NCBI RefSeq assembly: GCF_030125375.1
Contig: NZ_JASJUU010000008.1
Span: 183,384-247,383 of the forward strand
DNA from: Pseudoalteromonas umbrosa
GTDB taxonomy: Bacteria > Pseudomonadota > Gammaproteobacteria > Enterobacterales > Alteromonadaceae
DNA length: 64,000 nucleotides
Reading direction: 5' to 3'
This document shows, one piece after another, positions 45,833-55,056 of the stretch. The notes under the pieces are model-generated. The model made no database searches. It was given only the letters and a program-made list of their open reading frames with translations, and was not told where the DNA came from. Position 1 is the first letter of the stretch. Each line of letters opens with the position of its first letter. A program made the position numbers and the translations under genes.

Positions 45833-45928
45833 ATGGAATTGCTATTAATAGAAGGGCCAAAAATTAAAAAGCCCGAGACTGATGAAAAAGGCGAGGTGCC
45901 TTTAATTGATAAAAACAAAACAAAGTAA
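45833..45928 (+). CDS. Possible 31-residue small protein
   Basis: ATG 45833 to TAA 45926-45928 encodes a highly charged peptide beginning MELLLIEGPKIKKPETDEKG and ending in KNKTK. There is no strong Shine-Dalgarno. Codon content looks protein-like rather than random (nine Lys, five Glu), but so short a frame could be chance. Not recognised. Confidence 0.25.
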   Translation: MELLLIEGPKIKKPETDEKGEVPLIDKNKTK

Positions 45929-45997
45929 AGTTTTGAGCAATCTACTTAAAATGATTGTGATTTTACACTCGATGTCAGTAACACGAGATAGAAAAGA

Positions 45998-46022
45998 AAA
46001 AGGCCCTTAACAGGGCCTTTAA
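45998..46022 (-). terminator. Intrinsic terminator after the DUF349 gene
   Basis: AAAGGCCCT-taac-AGGGCCTTT with an A-rich flank that becomes a U tract on the minus strand; directly after the stop codon at 46025. Confidence 0.8.
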
Positions 46023-46024
46023 TA

Positions 46025-48703
46025 TTATGCGTTTAACACATTTAAAATTCGGCTAGAATTGAAATCAATGCCTTCAATCTTCGCTTGTGCAAAATAGCTT
46101 ACCAAATAAAAATCAAGCTTGTGAGATTCACCTTGAAGCTTCTCATCTAACAATGCAACCTGCTCCGCCATTCGAGTCTGCTGCTCATCTGCAGGAGATT
46201 CTACATTAGTTAAAATTTCAAGCCTAAGGAGTAACTGAGCAGCGCTGATATCCATGGTGTTTTTTCCTTGCCAACAAGCAGGGATCTCTTGGTTATTTTC
46301 AACTGCAGTGACAAGTTCTGAAAACTTTTCACGATTCAAGGTTGAAAAAAGCTCATTGAGTTTTACTTCAACCTGTTCAAGTAACGACTTTTTGATTTTG
46401 TTCAAACCACCTAGCACTTCCAGATTGCTGATCTGCTCTTGCAACTGAGTCAGCTCTGACTGTGTTTTAGCGTCAATAACCAAACTATCGAAATTGGCTA
46501 ATTCCTGGCGTTGTTCTACTTCTAATGCCGCGTTTTCGCGCTTTTGCTGAGCAACAATTTCTTCGCGTTTAGCAAACACAGCATCGTTGTGTTGTCTAAA
46601 TGACTGCCATAATAAATGTTCGTTTTTGCTACCCGCGAAACCGATACCTTGCCATTGCTTTTGCAACGATTTCAGTACCTCACATGCTTCAGCGACATTA
46701 TCGCTATCAACTTGTGCTAATGCTTCATCAACCAGTTTCTGCTTTTGCTCAGCATTATTTTGATGATGCGCTTTTAAACGTCCATTCACTTTGCCATAAG
46801 CATCACGATACTGGCTATTTAAAGCCTGATAAGTTTGTGCATCTAAGCTACCTGCGCCTCTCCACAGCTTGTTGATTCGATTAAACTGACTTTCAAGCTT
46901 ACGCCAACTACCCTCTTCCTCGACAGAGAAGTGCTCAAGTTCTTGCATTTGCGTGATGAGCTTTTCGCGATCAACGATCACCTGCTTGCGTGCCTCTTCC
47001 TGCTCTGCAAAGTATGCTCGACAAGGTGCAAATAGCAGCTCAATCTTTTCATCAAAGACCTTAGCTTGTTGTTTTTCTTCTTCACTTTCAATACGACCAA
47101 GTTCGTTCCAGCGTATACGAAGCATCTTAACATCAGACGCTCTTACCTTAGGATCAACGTCGGTTTCAGCAAGTTTTTCATCTAATTGCGCAAGCAATTC
47201 AGTGCGCTTTGGTGCTGAAGCATACTTTTGCCAATCTTTAAATTCAGCCAGTTGTGCTTGTAAGCCTTCGTACTGTTTACTTAATTGCTCTTTGTGTGAT
47301 TCAGTTAACAACTCATAGTTTTCAGACAAACCATTAAAGACACCAAAGGCGATGTTGAAACGACCTTGCTCAATTAACCTTTGCACATCACGCGCTTTCT
47401 TGCGAGCTTCTTTTAGTAACTTTTGTTGCTGCTCAACCAAAGGCTTCATTGCATCCAAAAATACTTTAGACACTTCAGCAAGCTCGCTTTTCGCATTTTG
47501 CTTTAACTCGCTAGGCAAAGACTTTAATACGGCATTACATGCCTGATATGCAGACTTTTGCGTCGCTAGTAATTCGTCTAATTGTGCTAAATCATCACTC
47601 GCTTCGATTTGTTTCAGTTTCTCAAGTGTAACTTGAAACTCTTTCGTCGCTGCGATCATCTCAGGCAGTGTATTTAGTAATGTTTCTAGCTTGACCAAGC
47701 GCTGTAATAAACTTTTGACCTCTGTTTTGTATTCAGACTCATTCAGCATGCTTTGGAGTTGCTCAAATTGACTCTGAAGAGCCGCCTGTGATTCAACATC
47801 TAGCTTACTGACAGCCTCATTTAAAACGGCTTCAAAAGCATCTACCTTTTTCGCGTAGTCAGCGAGTGCTTGCTGCTTTTCTTCTTGCGCTTTTTTCGCA
47901 GCCAAATCTGCATCAAACTGAGCTTTGAGCTTTTCAATGTGAGCCGCCAACTTTTCGGTTAATACTTGATACTTACTTGACTGCACATTAAGAGTTTCTT
48001 CATCAAGCCACTTTAATTCAAGACTCTGCCACTGCTGACTCAATTCGTTAAATTGAGTATTAACCACTTGGTAGTCAAGCTTCTCTCTCAGAGCATTAAA
48101 TTTCGCAAGTATCAATTTAACCTGCTCAGCAACTTGTTTTGGCATAACCTTTGCCAATCGTACCTGCTCAAGGTGTGAGTCCAATTGGCTTTTCGCATCA
48201 CCTGTCGCGCTTTTCAGCACGGATTTGGTTAAGTCATATTGATACACGAGCTCCAGCAGTGCAACTTGCAGTGCTTCTTCACCCTCTTTGAACGCTTTTT
48301 CAATTAGGCGTGCATTTGCAATGCGCTTTAATAACTTGACTCTCTGAGTCTGTGCAATGTCTGAAAAAGCCAACTTTTCAAGTGTTTTTTGAGGTGCATA
48401 TCTATCGATGTACTCTTCGCGGATATCATTACTTAACATCTGAGAACCAGATAATACCGCTTGGCTAATATGCTGTTCAGCAATATCTTTAAGTTCTTGA
48501 TCTTGCTTGTAAACTTTCCACCATAGACCTAAGTCATCAATCTTGTTAAGGACTTTTTTTCTTATTTGAATTGAGTCGTCCTCTAGGGCTAGAGTTGTTA
48601 GCGCTTCGACATCCTTGGTTGTATCTAATTTATCCACCGCCGCTAAGCGCACCTGCGCCTTAGGGTGCTTCCATTTAGGTGTAAATAAGTGTTTAAAGAT
48701 CAT
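46025..48703 (-). CDS. Large DUF349 coiled-coil protein
   Basis: An 892-residue, mostly alpha-helical cytoplasmic protein rich in Gln, Glu, Lys and Leu. The N-terminus has HEAT-like repeats (HPKAQVRLAAVDKL, LEDDSIQIRKKVLNKI); several DUF349 units follow, including RWNELGRIESEEEKQ, WRKLESQFNRINKLWRGAG and LLKSLQKQWQGIGFAGSKNEHLLWQSFRQ-like segments (the W-x-x-I/L-G motif). Function is unknown for the family. It overlaps the upstream yeaC-like gene by 11 bp, and forms an operon with it and a zinc-ribbon protein. Confidence 0.85.
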   Translation of the reverse strand: MIFKHLFTPKWKHPKAQVRLAAVDKLDTTKDVEALTTLALEDDSIQIRKKVLNKIDDLGLWWKVYKQDQELKDIAEQHISQAVLSGSQMLSNDIREEYIDRYAPQKTLEKLAFSDIAQTQRVKLLKRIANARLIEKAFKEGEEALQVALLELVYQYDLTKSVLKSATGDAKSQLDSHLEQVRLAKVMPKQVAEQVKLILAKFNALREKLDYQVVNTQFNELSQQWQSLELKWLDEETLNVQSSKYQVLTEKLAAHIEKLKAQFDADLAAKKAQEEKQQALADYAKKVDAFEAVLNEAVSKLDVESQAALQSQFEQLQSMLNESEYKTEVKSLLQRLVKLETLLNTLPEMIAATKEFQVTLEKLKQIEASDDLAQLDELLATQKSAYQACNAVLKSLPSELKQNAKSELAEVSKVFLDAMKPLVEQQQKLLKEARKKARDVQRLIEQGRFNIAFGVFNGLSENYELLTESHKEQLSKQYEGLQAQLAEFKDWQKYASAPKRTELLAQLDEKLAETDVDPKVRASDVKMLRIRWNELGRIESEEEKQQAKVFDEKIELLFAPCRAYFAEQEEARKQVIVDREKLITQMQELEHFSVEEEGSWRKLESQFNRINKLWRGAGSLDAQTYQALNSQYRDAYGKVNGRLKAHHQNNAEQKQKLVDEALAQVDSDNVAEACEVLKSLQKQWQGIGFAGSKNEHLLWQSFRQHNDAVFAKREEIVAQQKRENAALEVEQRQELANFDSLVIDAKTQSELTQLQEQISNLEVLGGLNKIKKSLLEQVEVKLNELFSTLNREKFSELVTAVENNQEIPACWQGKNTMDISAAQLLLRLEILTNVESPADEQQTRMAEQVALLDEKLQGESHKLDFYLVSYFAQAKIEGIDFNSSRILNVLNA

Positions 48704-48974
48704 TTTCAGTGAACCTAGCTATTTCGTTTTCTGCTTTAAATTCTTGTTGCAATTCGCGTTTAGATTTTTGAACCATCTCACCGTCTTCATTTATCGTAAA
48801 CTGCTCGTTAGATTTAGCGATTTTTGCCTGATACAACATGACGAGTTGAACGGTTTGCTCTTTTTGTGCTTCAGTTAATTCAGTGCCATCAGGCCAACGA
48901 CCTGTAGAGGCACCATACTGCAAGCGTTCGAATACTTCTGGGGTAATGCTACTTACCAAATTATCTACATTCAT
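48693..48974 (-). CDS. YeaC-like DUF1315 protein
   Basis: The start is ATG 48974 (a GTG lies two codons upstream). The 93-residue product matches the YeaC pattern closely: ITPEVFERLQYGASTGRWPDGTELTEAQKEQTVQLVMLYQAK, then FTINEDGEMVQKSKRELQQEF. Function unknown. Its start overlaps the end of the zinc-ribbon gene region (stop at 48977), and its end overlaps the DUF349 gene, so all three are co-translated. Confidence 0.85.
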   Translation of the reverse strand: MNVDNLVSSITPEVFERLQYGASTGRWPDGTELTEAQKEQTVQLVMLYQAKIAKSNEQFTINEDGEMVQKSKRELQQEFKAENEIARFTENDL

Positions 48975-48976
48975 CG

Positions 48977-49303
48977 TCACTTTTTCTTTTTCAAAATAAC
49001 CAATATCACGCGATTAATCAGGTACCAGACCATGCCGATACCAATAGCGGATTTTGCAGCATACATTTCAATGCTGCCTTCAACTGGGTGGTGCCAGTAA
49101 AGATATAAAAAACCACCCAAAAATAAAATTAAGGCCAGAAACGAGTAATTCATAATACTCTGCTGTTTCTTTATACGGTTTTTGACCGCAATTCGACGTA
49201 ATTCATCATCACTTATTTCTCCAATTTCAACATCGCAATGAGGACAAACCGTGTGCTTTGATGAAATTGATTTACTACAACTCGGGCATTGGGCTATTGC
49301 CAT
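48977..49303 (-). CDS. Zinc-ribbon membrane protein
   Basis: A 108-residue protein. An N-terminal zinc ribbon (CPSCSKSISSKHTVCPHC, four Cys in two CxxC pairs) is followed by a charged helix and two membrane segments (about 51-69 and 82-103), ending in a KKKK tail. It is the first gene of the zinc-ribbon/yeaC/DUF349 operon. Function unknown. Confidence 0.78.
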   Translation of the reverse strand: MAIAQCPSCSKSISSKHTVCPHCDVEIGEISDDELRRIAVKNRIKKQQSIMNYSFLALILFLGGFLYLYWHHPVEGSIEMYAAKSAIGIGMVWYLINRVILVILKKKK

Positions 49304-49319
49304 ACTTACGTTACTCCGA

Positions 49320-49347
49320 ATAAAAAATAAGGCGCCATATGGCGCCC
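49320..49347 (-). terminator. Intrinsic terminator after the AGCS symporter gene
   Basis: The 16-bp palindrome GGCGCCATATGGCGCC (49331-49346) is followed on the minus strand by TTATTTTTTATT, giving a GC-rich stem plus U-rich tail. Confidence 0.75.
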
Positions 49348-49375
49348 TATTCTACTTGTTTTGAGCTACTTTGTC

Positions 49376-51088
49376 TTACTGGATATCGCGAGATTTTTCT
49401 ATTTTATCGTTATCTAACGCTTGACCTTTTCCATTTTCGAACTTTTCCCAATAGTCATCGACGGTTTCTTTCATTTCTTTTCTCAAAACCATGATGCCGA
49501 ACAGGTTGGGTAAAGTCATCACAACAATACCTACTGCAGCCAACTTCCACACTAACGTTGTGTCTGCAAATGATGCCCAAAAGAAACCAGCAACGTAAAA
49601 GACACGATATGGCATAACAGAACGCGGGCCTAAAAGATAAGTCATCGCTCGGTCACCATAGTATGACCAAGCAATCGCAGTAGAGAAAGCAAATAACAAC
49701 AAACCAATAGAAACGATATATTGACCACTATCGCCAAAATAGCCTCGTGTAAACGCCTTGGTTGTCAGCTCTGCGGAGTGCACCAATGATTTACCTTGAA
49801 CAGATATGCTCGGATCAGCAGGAATACCACTTTCAATTTCAACTGTGCCCGTATATTGATGTTTATCTGTGATACCAAAGCGTATGTCTTCACCGATAGA
49901 ACGCGAGTGGATCACTGTAAAGTCTTTATTGACTGCAATACCTTGTACCACTTGAATAGATCCACTGTATTCTTCTACTTGATGGTCAGAGTAGCCATTC
50001 AAGTACTTATATAACTCAGTTCGATCTGCTTCATTGGCCTCATCATAATTCCCTTTTATAAAGGTCATTGAAGAACGCTCAAATTCAGTTTCAAACTTTT
50101 CAGTCCAAACACCTGAAGATAGAATAACCAAGCCGGTTAAAGTACAAATTATAATAGTGTCGATGAAAGGCTCTAAAATAGACACCATACCTTCGGATAC
50201 AGGTTCATCTGCTTTTGCTGATGCGTGCGCTATTGGCGCAGAACCTTGACCTGCCTCATTAGAGAATAAGCCACGATTTACACCACGGTTAAATGCGTAT
50301 GCAAACGATGCGCCTAAGAAGCCACCAGCAGCCGCTGAACCAGAAAATGCATTAGTAAAAACAGACGCGAAAGATGGACCTATATTTTCAATATTATAAA
50401 AAATAACCGCAAAAGCACCCAAAATATAAACTGCAGCCATGATAGGCACTACTTTAGACGTGATCGCTGCGATGCGCTTAATACCACCTAAAATAACCAA
50501 CGCCAGTAAAATAGATAACACTGCACCTGTGGCCATTCTTTCAAAACCAAAAGTTGCTTCCATACCTACGGCAATGTTGTTGATCTGAGGTAAGCTACCA
50601 GTACCGAACGAGCTGATAACAGTTGCAATTGCGAATAACACGGCCAGCCACTTCATATTTAGGCGTCTATCCATGTAGTACATTGGACCACCAGCCATAG
50701 TGCCATCTTCAGTTTTTACACGGTATTTATGAGACAATGTGACTTCCACAAATTTGGTCGTCATACCAAAAAATGCGGTCATCCACATCCAAAATAATGC
50801 AGCTGGGCCACCGATCGAAATGGCCAATGCTACACCGCCGATATTACCTGTACCGACCGTGCCTGACAGTGCTGTTGATAGAGCTTGGAAGTGGGTCGTA
50901 TCACCTTCATGAGACTGTTTATCATACTTACCCGTTACTACTCGACAAGCATGTTTAAAATAGCGAATTTGTGGGAACTTTAAATATACTGTGAAAAAGA
51001 AACCCACCCCTAACAATACATAAGGAAACCACCAAGAGCCTCCTAGCATGGCATCTAAGCTATCAAGAAAACTTCCTAATACGTCCAC
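49376..51088 (-). CDS. Alanine/glycine:sodium symporter (AGCS family) with periplasmic-type insertion
   Basis: A 570-residue polytopic transporter with AGCS signatures: GVGFFFTVYLKFPQIRYF, HFQALSTALSGTVGTGNIGGVALAI, FGMTTKFVEVTLSHKYR, MAGGPMYYMD and FSNEAGQGSAPIAHASA. It imports Ala or Gly with Na+. Compared with typical members (about 450-500 residues) it carries a hydrophilic insertion of about 100 residues near 330-430, between IILSSGVW and the LTTKAF segment. This part may be an external domain; its role is unknown. It is monocistronic with a terminator. Confidence 0.87.
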   Translation of the reverse strand: MDVLGSFLDSLDAMLGGSWWFPYVLLGVGFFFTVYLKFPQIRYFKHACRVVTGKYDKQSHEGDTTHFQALSTALSGTVGTGNIGGVALAISIGGPAALFWMWMTAFFGMTTKFVEVTLSHKYRVKTEDGTMAGGPMYYMDRRLNMKWLAVLFAIATVISSFGTGSLPQINNIAVGMEATFGFERMATGAVLSILLALVILGGIKRIAAITSKVVPIMAAVYILGAFAVIFYNIENIGPSFASVFTNAFSGSAAAGGFLGASFAYAFNRGVNRGLFSNEAGQGSAPIAHASAKADEPVSEGMVSILEPFIDTIIICTLTGLVILSSGVWTEKFETEFERSSMTFIKGNYDEANEADRTELYKYLNGYSDHQVEEYSGSIQVVQGIAVNKDFTVIHSRSIGEDIRFGITDKHQYTGTVEIESGIPADPSISVQGKSLVHSAELTTKAFTRGYFGDSGQYIVSIGLLLFAFSTAIAWSYYGDRAMTYLLGPRSVMPYRVFYVAGFFWASFADTTLVWKLAAVGIVVMTLPNLFGIMVLRKEMKETVDDYWEKFENGKGQALDNDKIEKSRDIQ

Positions 51089-51117
51089 GACTTATCCTCT
51101 TTTAATTGTTGTTATAT

Positions 51118-51144
51118 AAAAAAGGCAACCTCATAGGCTGCCTT
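51118..51144 (-). terminator. Intrinsic terminator after the M14 carboxypeptidase gene
   Basis: On the minus strand AAGGCAgCC-tatga-GGtTGCCTT is followed by a T run, 9 bp beyond the stop codon at 51153. Confidence 0.75.
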
Positions 51145-51152
51145 AATTTTGA

Positions 51153-52280
51153 TTATCTTAAGCTATCAACAACTTTGACTATTGCAGATAACGTATCTTG
51201 GCCAAACTGATAAGAGCGTCTGTCTGACCAGCCATAGTATGGATCTGGTAGATCTGCATTATCTTTAAATGGCATCTCAATTGTGTAAGACAGAGCCTTA
51301 AACTCTTCACCAACTGCACAGGAAGCGACTGTTAAGTTTGCCTGACCCGGCTCATCTTTTGGATAGCCATACACATCTTGGAAATCTGGTGTAATTGCAA
51401 GTAATGCATCTTTAAACTGTGTTTCCAAGCTTTCTAGTCGCGCATCATAACTTGGGATCCCTTCGCTCCCAGCTACAAAGTTATATGGTAACGCCTCATC
51501 ACCATGAATATCTAAATACATATCTAGGCCAACCTTGCGCATTTTCTCAAGTACATAATAAACTTCTGGAGAATTCTCAATGCTTGGTGTCTGCCACTCA
51601 CGGTTTAAGTTAACGCCGTTTGCATTCGTTCTTAAATGACCACGCACACTACCGTCTGGATTCATGTTTGGCACGATATAAAATACCGATTTTGACAACA
51701 ATGCTGCTGCATGAGGATCTTCATCATCTAATAGCTTGTTCAGTAAGCCCTCAACAAACCACTCAGCCATGGTTTCTCCTGGGTGCTGTCTTGCCGTGAT
51801 CCAAACCTTTTTCTTGCTTTCACTTGGCTCACCCACTACCAGTAAACTGATATCTCTGCCATCAATGGTTTCGCCAAGTGTTTCAATTTGACATGCATCA
51901 TGACTTTGAGCCCAGTACAATAAGTCCAAGTGACGCTCATAACTGTATGGTGCAAAGTATGCGAAGAAGGTATGACTATACTCAGGTTCAAAATCGATAA
52001 CTAACTGACCATCTTTGTAAGTCGTTGCTACTCTAAACCAATTTTGTCTGTCGTATGATGCAACCGCTTGGTAATCATCCCACCCTTCAGGGTATGCAGA
52101 TGCTTTTAAATTATTAATATGTAATTTATGTTCTACAAAAGGAGTCGACTCTAGACGGAAGTGAAACCACTGAAAAAAGTCTGAGTTGTTGTCTTTGTTG
52201 ATTTCAAGTTGAATATCGTGAGGCTGCTGTGCCGAAATTACCTTGATATTACCACTGTCAAAATTACTAGAAATTCTCAT
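51153..52280 (-). CDS. M14-family (cytosolic carboxypeptidase-like) metallocarboxypeptidase
   Basis: A 375-residue protein without signal peptide. An N-terminal beta-sandwich domain (about 1-120; DFFQWFHFRLES) precedes the peptidase domain, as in the CCP subfamily M14B. Zinc ligands are H166 and E169 (RQHPGETMAEW) and H259 (LDIHGDE); NLNREW binds substrate carboxylate and catalytic Glu335 lies in YTIEMPF. CCP-type enzymes trim C-terminal acidic residues; the bacterial substrate is unknown. Confidence 0.88.
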   Translation of the reverse strand: MRISSNFDSGNIKVISAQQPHDIQLEINKDNNSDFFQWFHFRLESTPFVEHKLHINNLKASAYPEGWDDYQAVASYDRQNWFRVATTYKDGQLVIDFEPEYSHTFFAYFAPYSYERHLDLLYWAQSHDACQIETLGETIDGRDISLLVVGEPSESKKKVWITARQHPGETMAEWFVEGLLNKLLDDEDPHAAALLSKSVFYIVPNMNPDGSVRGHLRTNANGVNLNREWQTPSIENSPEVYYVLEKMRKVGLDMYLDIHGDEALPYNFVAGSEGIPSYDARLESLETQFKDALLAITPDFQDVYGYPKDEPGQANLTVASCAVGEEFKALSYTIEMPFKDNADLPDPYYGWSDRRSYQFGQDTLSAIVKVVDSLR

Positions 52281-52413
52281 ATGTACCCTAAAATTTATGG
52301 CAAGATTCTTGCCCTAATATTGCGTTTTTTACGCTAACTAATGAATTGTTATTCATGTTAGCCAGATGTAGCTAAAAACATTGATGAGCCTACCACACAT
52401 CACGCAGATCAAA

Positions 52414-52445
52414 AACTAAAAAAGCCAGCAAATGCTGGCTTTTTT
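52414..52445 (-). terminator. Intrinsic terminator after the GAPDH gene
   Basis: AGCCAGCA-aa-TGCTGGCT (52423-52440) with A and T runs either side; 17 bp past the stop. Confidence 0.85.
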
Positions 52446-52461
52446 CATCGTAAAAGCGAAA

Positions 52462-53904
52462 TTATGGCAAGCTTGGGAAAGCAACTTCTGCCATATCACG
52501 CATTACGCGTACTACCTGGCAGCTGTAGCCAAACTCATTGTCATACCAAACGTATAGTACTACACGGTCACCATCTACGATTGTTGCTTGAGAATCAACA
52601 ACACCTGCATAGCGGCTACCTACTAAGTCGGTTGATACAATTTCAGTAGATGCTGTGTAGTCAATCTGATCGCGAAGATCAGAATACAATGATGTTTCAC
52701 GTAAGAACTCATTTAACTCTTCTGCTGTCGTTTCTGCGTTCAAGTTTAAGTTCAAAATTGCCATTGAAACATTTGGTGTTGGAACACGGATTGCGTTACC
52801 AGTTAACTTACCAGCTAGCTCAGGTAAAGCCTTAGCAACCGCTTTAGCCGCACCCGTTGAGGTGATAACCATGTTTAGTGCAGCACTACGACCACGACGC
52901 TCTGCTTTATGATAGTTATCAATTAAGTTTTGGTCATTTGTGTAAGAGTGAACAGTTTCAACATGACCATTCTTAATACCAAACTTATCATTTAATGCTT
53001 TAAGTACTGGCGTGATAGCATTTGTTGTACAGCTTGCTGCTGATACAATTTTATCTTCGTTAAGAATATCAAGGTTGTTTACACCGTAAACGATGTTCTT
53101 GATGTCACCCTTAGCAGGCGCAGTAAGTAGCACTTTTGACGCACCTTTAGATGCTAGGTGCTTGCCTAGACCGTCTTCATCTTTCCATACACCTGTGTTA
53201 TCCACAACAAGTGCGTTTTCAATGCCGTACTTAGTGTAATCTACTTCTTCTGGTGAGTTCGCGTAAATCACCTGAATGTAGTTACCATTTGCTTTGATTG
53301 CGCCCTTCTCATGGTCAACAGTGATTGAACCATCAAATGGACCATGGATAGAATCACGACGCAATAAACTTGCACGCTTCTCAAGGTCGCCATCACGGCC
53401 ACCACGCACAACAATTGCACGTAAACGTAAATCAGCGTGAGAGCCGCCGCGCTCGATAAGCAGGCGCGCTAATAAACGTCCAATACGACCAAAACCATAT
53501 AATACAACATCACGCGGTTCTGGGCCTGTGCCTTTATTTAATAAGTCAGCAAGCTCGCCATTTAAATACTCTTCGATAGAGCGGCCTTCACCTGCATTTT
53601 TGTAAATGTATGCATAAGCTAACTTACCTAAATCGATACGACCAGGTGCAAGCTCCATTTTGCTGATAGCTTCAAGGAAAGGGAAGCTTTCACGAAGACG
53701 CAATTTTGTCTCTTCAAAACGTGCTACTGTTTTATGTGCTTTGATTACGTCAATTGTGCTTGTGTTAACAAGTGGACGGCCATAAACAGCAATTTCAACA
53801 CCTAAGTTACGGTATAAGCGACCAATAATAGGTTGCATATTTTCAGCGTAGTCTTGGCGTTCTTGCCAGCTATTTTGATATTCTTGCTCGTGAGATAAGG
53901 TCAT
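52462..53904 (-). CDS. gap: Glyceraldehyde-3-phosphate dehydrogenase, long form with N-terminal extension
   Basis: A 480-residue GAPDH. Residues about 1-130 form a helical extension absent from the usual 330-residue enzyme; the NAD-binding YGFGRIGRL starts near 136, catalytic Cys292 lies in SAASCTTNAITPV and His319 in VETVHSYTNDQ. ALPELAGKLTGNAIRVPTPNVS and YDNEFGYSCQVVRVM complete the family pattern. Long forms of this kind are found in marine gammaproteobacteria beside a shorter paralogue; the extension's role is unclear. It is monocistronic and divergent from the DUF2989 lipoprotein gene. Confidence 0.9.
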   Translation of the reverse strand: MTLSHEQEYQNSWQERQDYAENMQPIIGRLYRNLGVEIAVYGRPLVNTSTIDVIKAHKTVARFEETKLRLRESFPFLEAISKMELAPGRIDLGKLAYAYIYKNAGEGRSIEEYLNGELADLLNKGTGPEPRDVVLYGFGRIGRLLARLLIERGGSHADLRLRAIVVRGGRDGDLEKRASLLRRDSIHGPFDGSITVDHEKGAIKANGNYIQVIYANSPEEVDYTKYGIENALVVDNTGVWKDEDGLGKHLASKGASKVLLTAPAKGDIKNIVYGVNNLDILNEDKIVSAASCTTNAITPVLKALNDKFGIKNGHVETVHSYTNDQNLIDNYHKAERRGRSAALNMVITSTGAAKAVAKALPELAGKLTGNAIRVPTPNVSMAILNLNLNAETTAEELNEFLRETSLYSDLRDQIDYTASTEIVSTDLVGSRYAGVVDSQATIVDGDRVVLYVWYDNEFGYSCQVVRVMRDMAEVAFPSLP

Positions 53905-54233
53905 TTTTTCTGCCTAATAAACAATTTTTTGAACGGATAGCCCTATTGGGCACCGCCATTCTAATTTAATCTGCAATTATTCTCCACTCTTAGCCATACA
54001 TTTCCTTTTGTTTTCGTAACGGGAACAATGAAAAGACAGAAAAATGTCTTATTTTTTCCCTTTATTGAAGAAAATATGCGTATACCTTATTTCTAATATC
54101 AGACTAAACTAGGTAAATAGTAGTAAAAGGGCAGCCCTTCTATCAAAGTTACTCGCGTTAAACGCATTGGGGCTGTTTCGAAAGGAGCAAAAGTGGTATG
54201 TTGTGCGCGATTAAATATTACGTAGGATAAACA
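53905..54233. other. Divergent promoter region between GAPDH and the DUF2989 gene
   Basis: A 329-bp AT-rich spacer that must hold both promoters. A 10-base GC-rich motif repeated or palindromic enough to name was not found. Confidence 0.35.
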
Positions 54234-55043
54234 ATGGCTAATAAGTGGATGCTAGCCATCGTTAGCGCTTCTTTATTAACATTATTAAGTGGATGTGAAG
54301 AACCGTTGACATTGGCAAAGGTGTGTGAGGAAACCCCTGGTTTTTGCAATGATTTGAACAAAGATAGTCATTGTAAAGAGGAAAGAGCATCTGTGATCAT
54401 CGGTCGTTATGTTGAGTACAAAGATCCAACAGACGAAAATAAATACCAACTTTTAAAGCAGTTCGAAAGTTATAATTCATGTGTTTCCCTTGCAGCACAA
54501 ATTGAACATATCAAACTAAAAGAAAAGACGACGTCTCGCGTTGAAGGCCACCTTACTAGCCTTAAAGAAATGAACCGCATATATCAAGATACCAAACAAA
54601 CCTCTCACCCAGGTTTGCTTTATTATCATTGGTCTCGAAACAATAGCCAGTATGCAATGAATAAATTGCTGCGCCAAGAAGATGAGCCTTATGTGCGCCA
54701 AAGCCAAGAGATCCAAATGTTTTTGGCAACTTACTATGCCAAATTCGATGATGACAAAACTATCGACTTTCTCTATCGCGTACTGGAACTAAATCAAGCT
54801 GGTGAAACACCCGATTTAGAGGTGTATAAAGCCCTTGTGAGTATTTTTTATAAACAGAAAAAATATAAACATGCATATACATTCGCGCGTATAGCACAGC
54901 TATCGGGATTTGAAGAGATTGATATTATTGACATCGAACATGAGCTGACATCACGGGGGAGAAGTATAGGTGTACTTAATCAGCTTGCATCAAAAACCCG
55001 CGAAGAAATAGAAACAGGTCAATTTCTATCTCCTCGAGGTTAA
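54234..55043 (+). CDS. DUF2989 lipoprotein
   Basis: A 269-residue predicted lipoprotein (signal ending LLSGC-E, Cys21), with further Cys in KVCEETPGFCNDLNKDSHCKEER. The mature part is helical and TPR-like (LATYYAKFDDDKTIDFLYRVLELN, ALVSIFYKQKKYKHAYTFARIAQL), typical of DUF2989 proteins of Alteromonadales and Vibrionales. Function unknown. AGGA precedes the ATG. It is divergent from the long GAPDH. Confidence 0.82.
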   Translation: MANKWMLAIVSASLLTLLSGCEEPLTLAKVCEETPGFCNDLNKDSHCKEERASVIIGRYVEYKDPTDENKYQLLKQFESYNSCVSLAAQIEHIKLKEKTTSRVEGHLTSLKEMNRIYQDTKQTSHPGLLYYHWSRNNSQYAMNKLLRQEDEPYVRQSQEIQMFLATYYAKFDDDKTIDFLYRVLELNQAGETPDLEVYKALVSIFYKQKKYKHAYTFARIAQLSGFEEIDIIDIEHELTSRGRSIGVLNQLASKTREEIETGQFLSPRG

Positions 55044-55056
55044 CAAAAAGCTTTTA

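Larger units (their letters stand above)
45457..46024. other. 568-bp intergenic region upstream of acnB
   Basis: AT-rich. It holds a palindrome at 45537-45556, a Fur-box-like site at 45640-45658, a 31-codon plus-strand ORF at 45833-45928 and a terminator at 45998-46022 belonging to the DUF349 gene. An unannotated small RNA is possible but not demonstrated. Confidence 0.45.
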
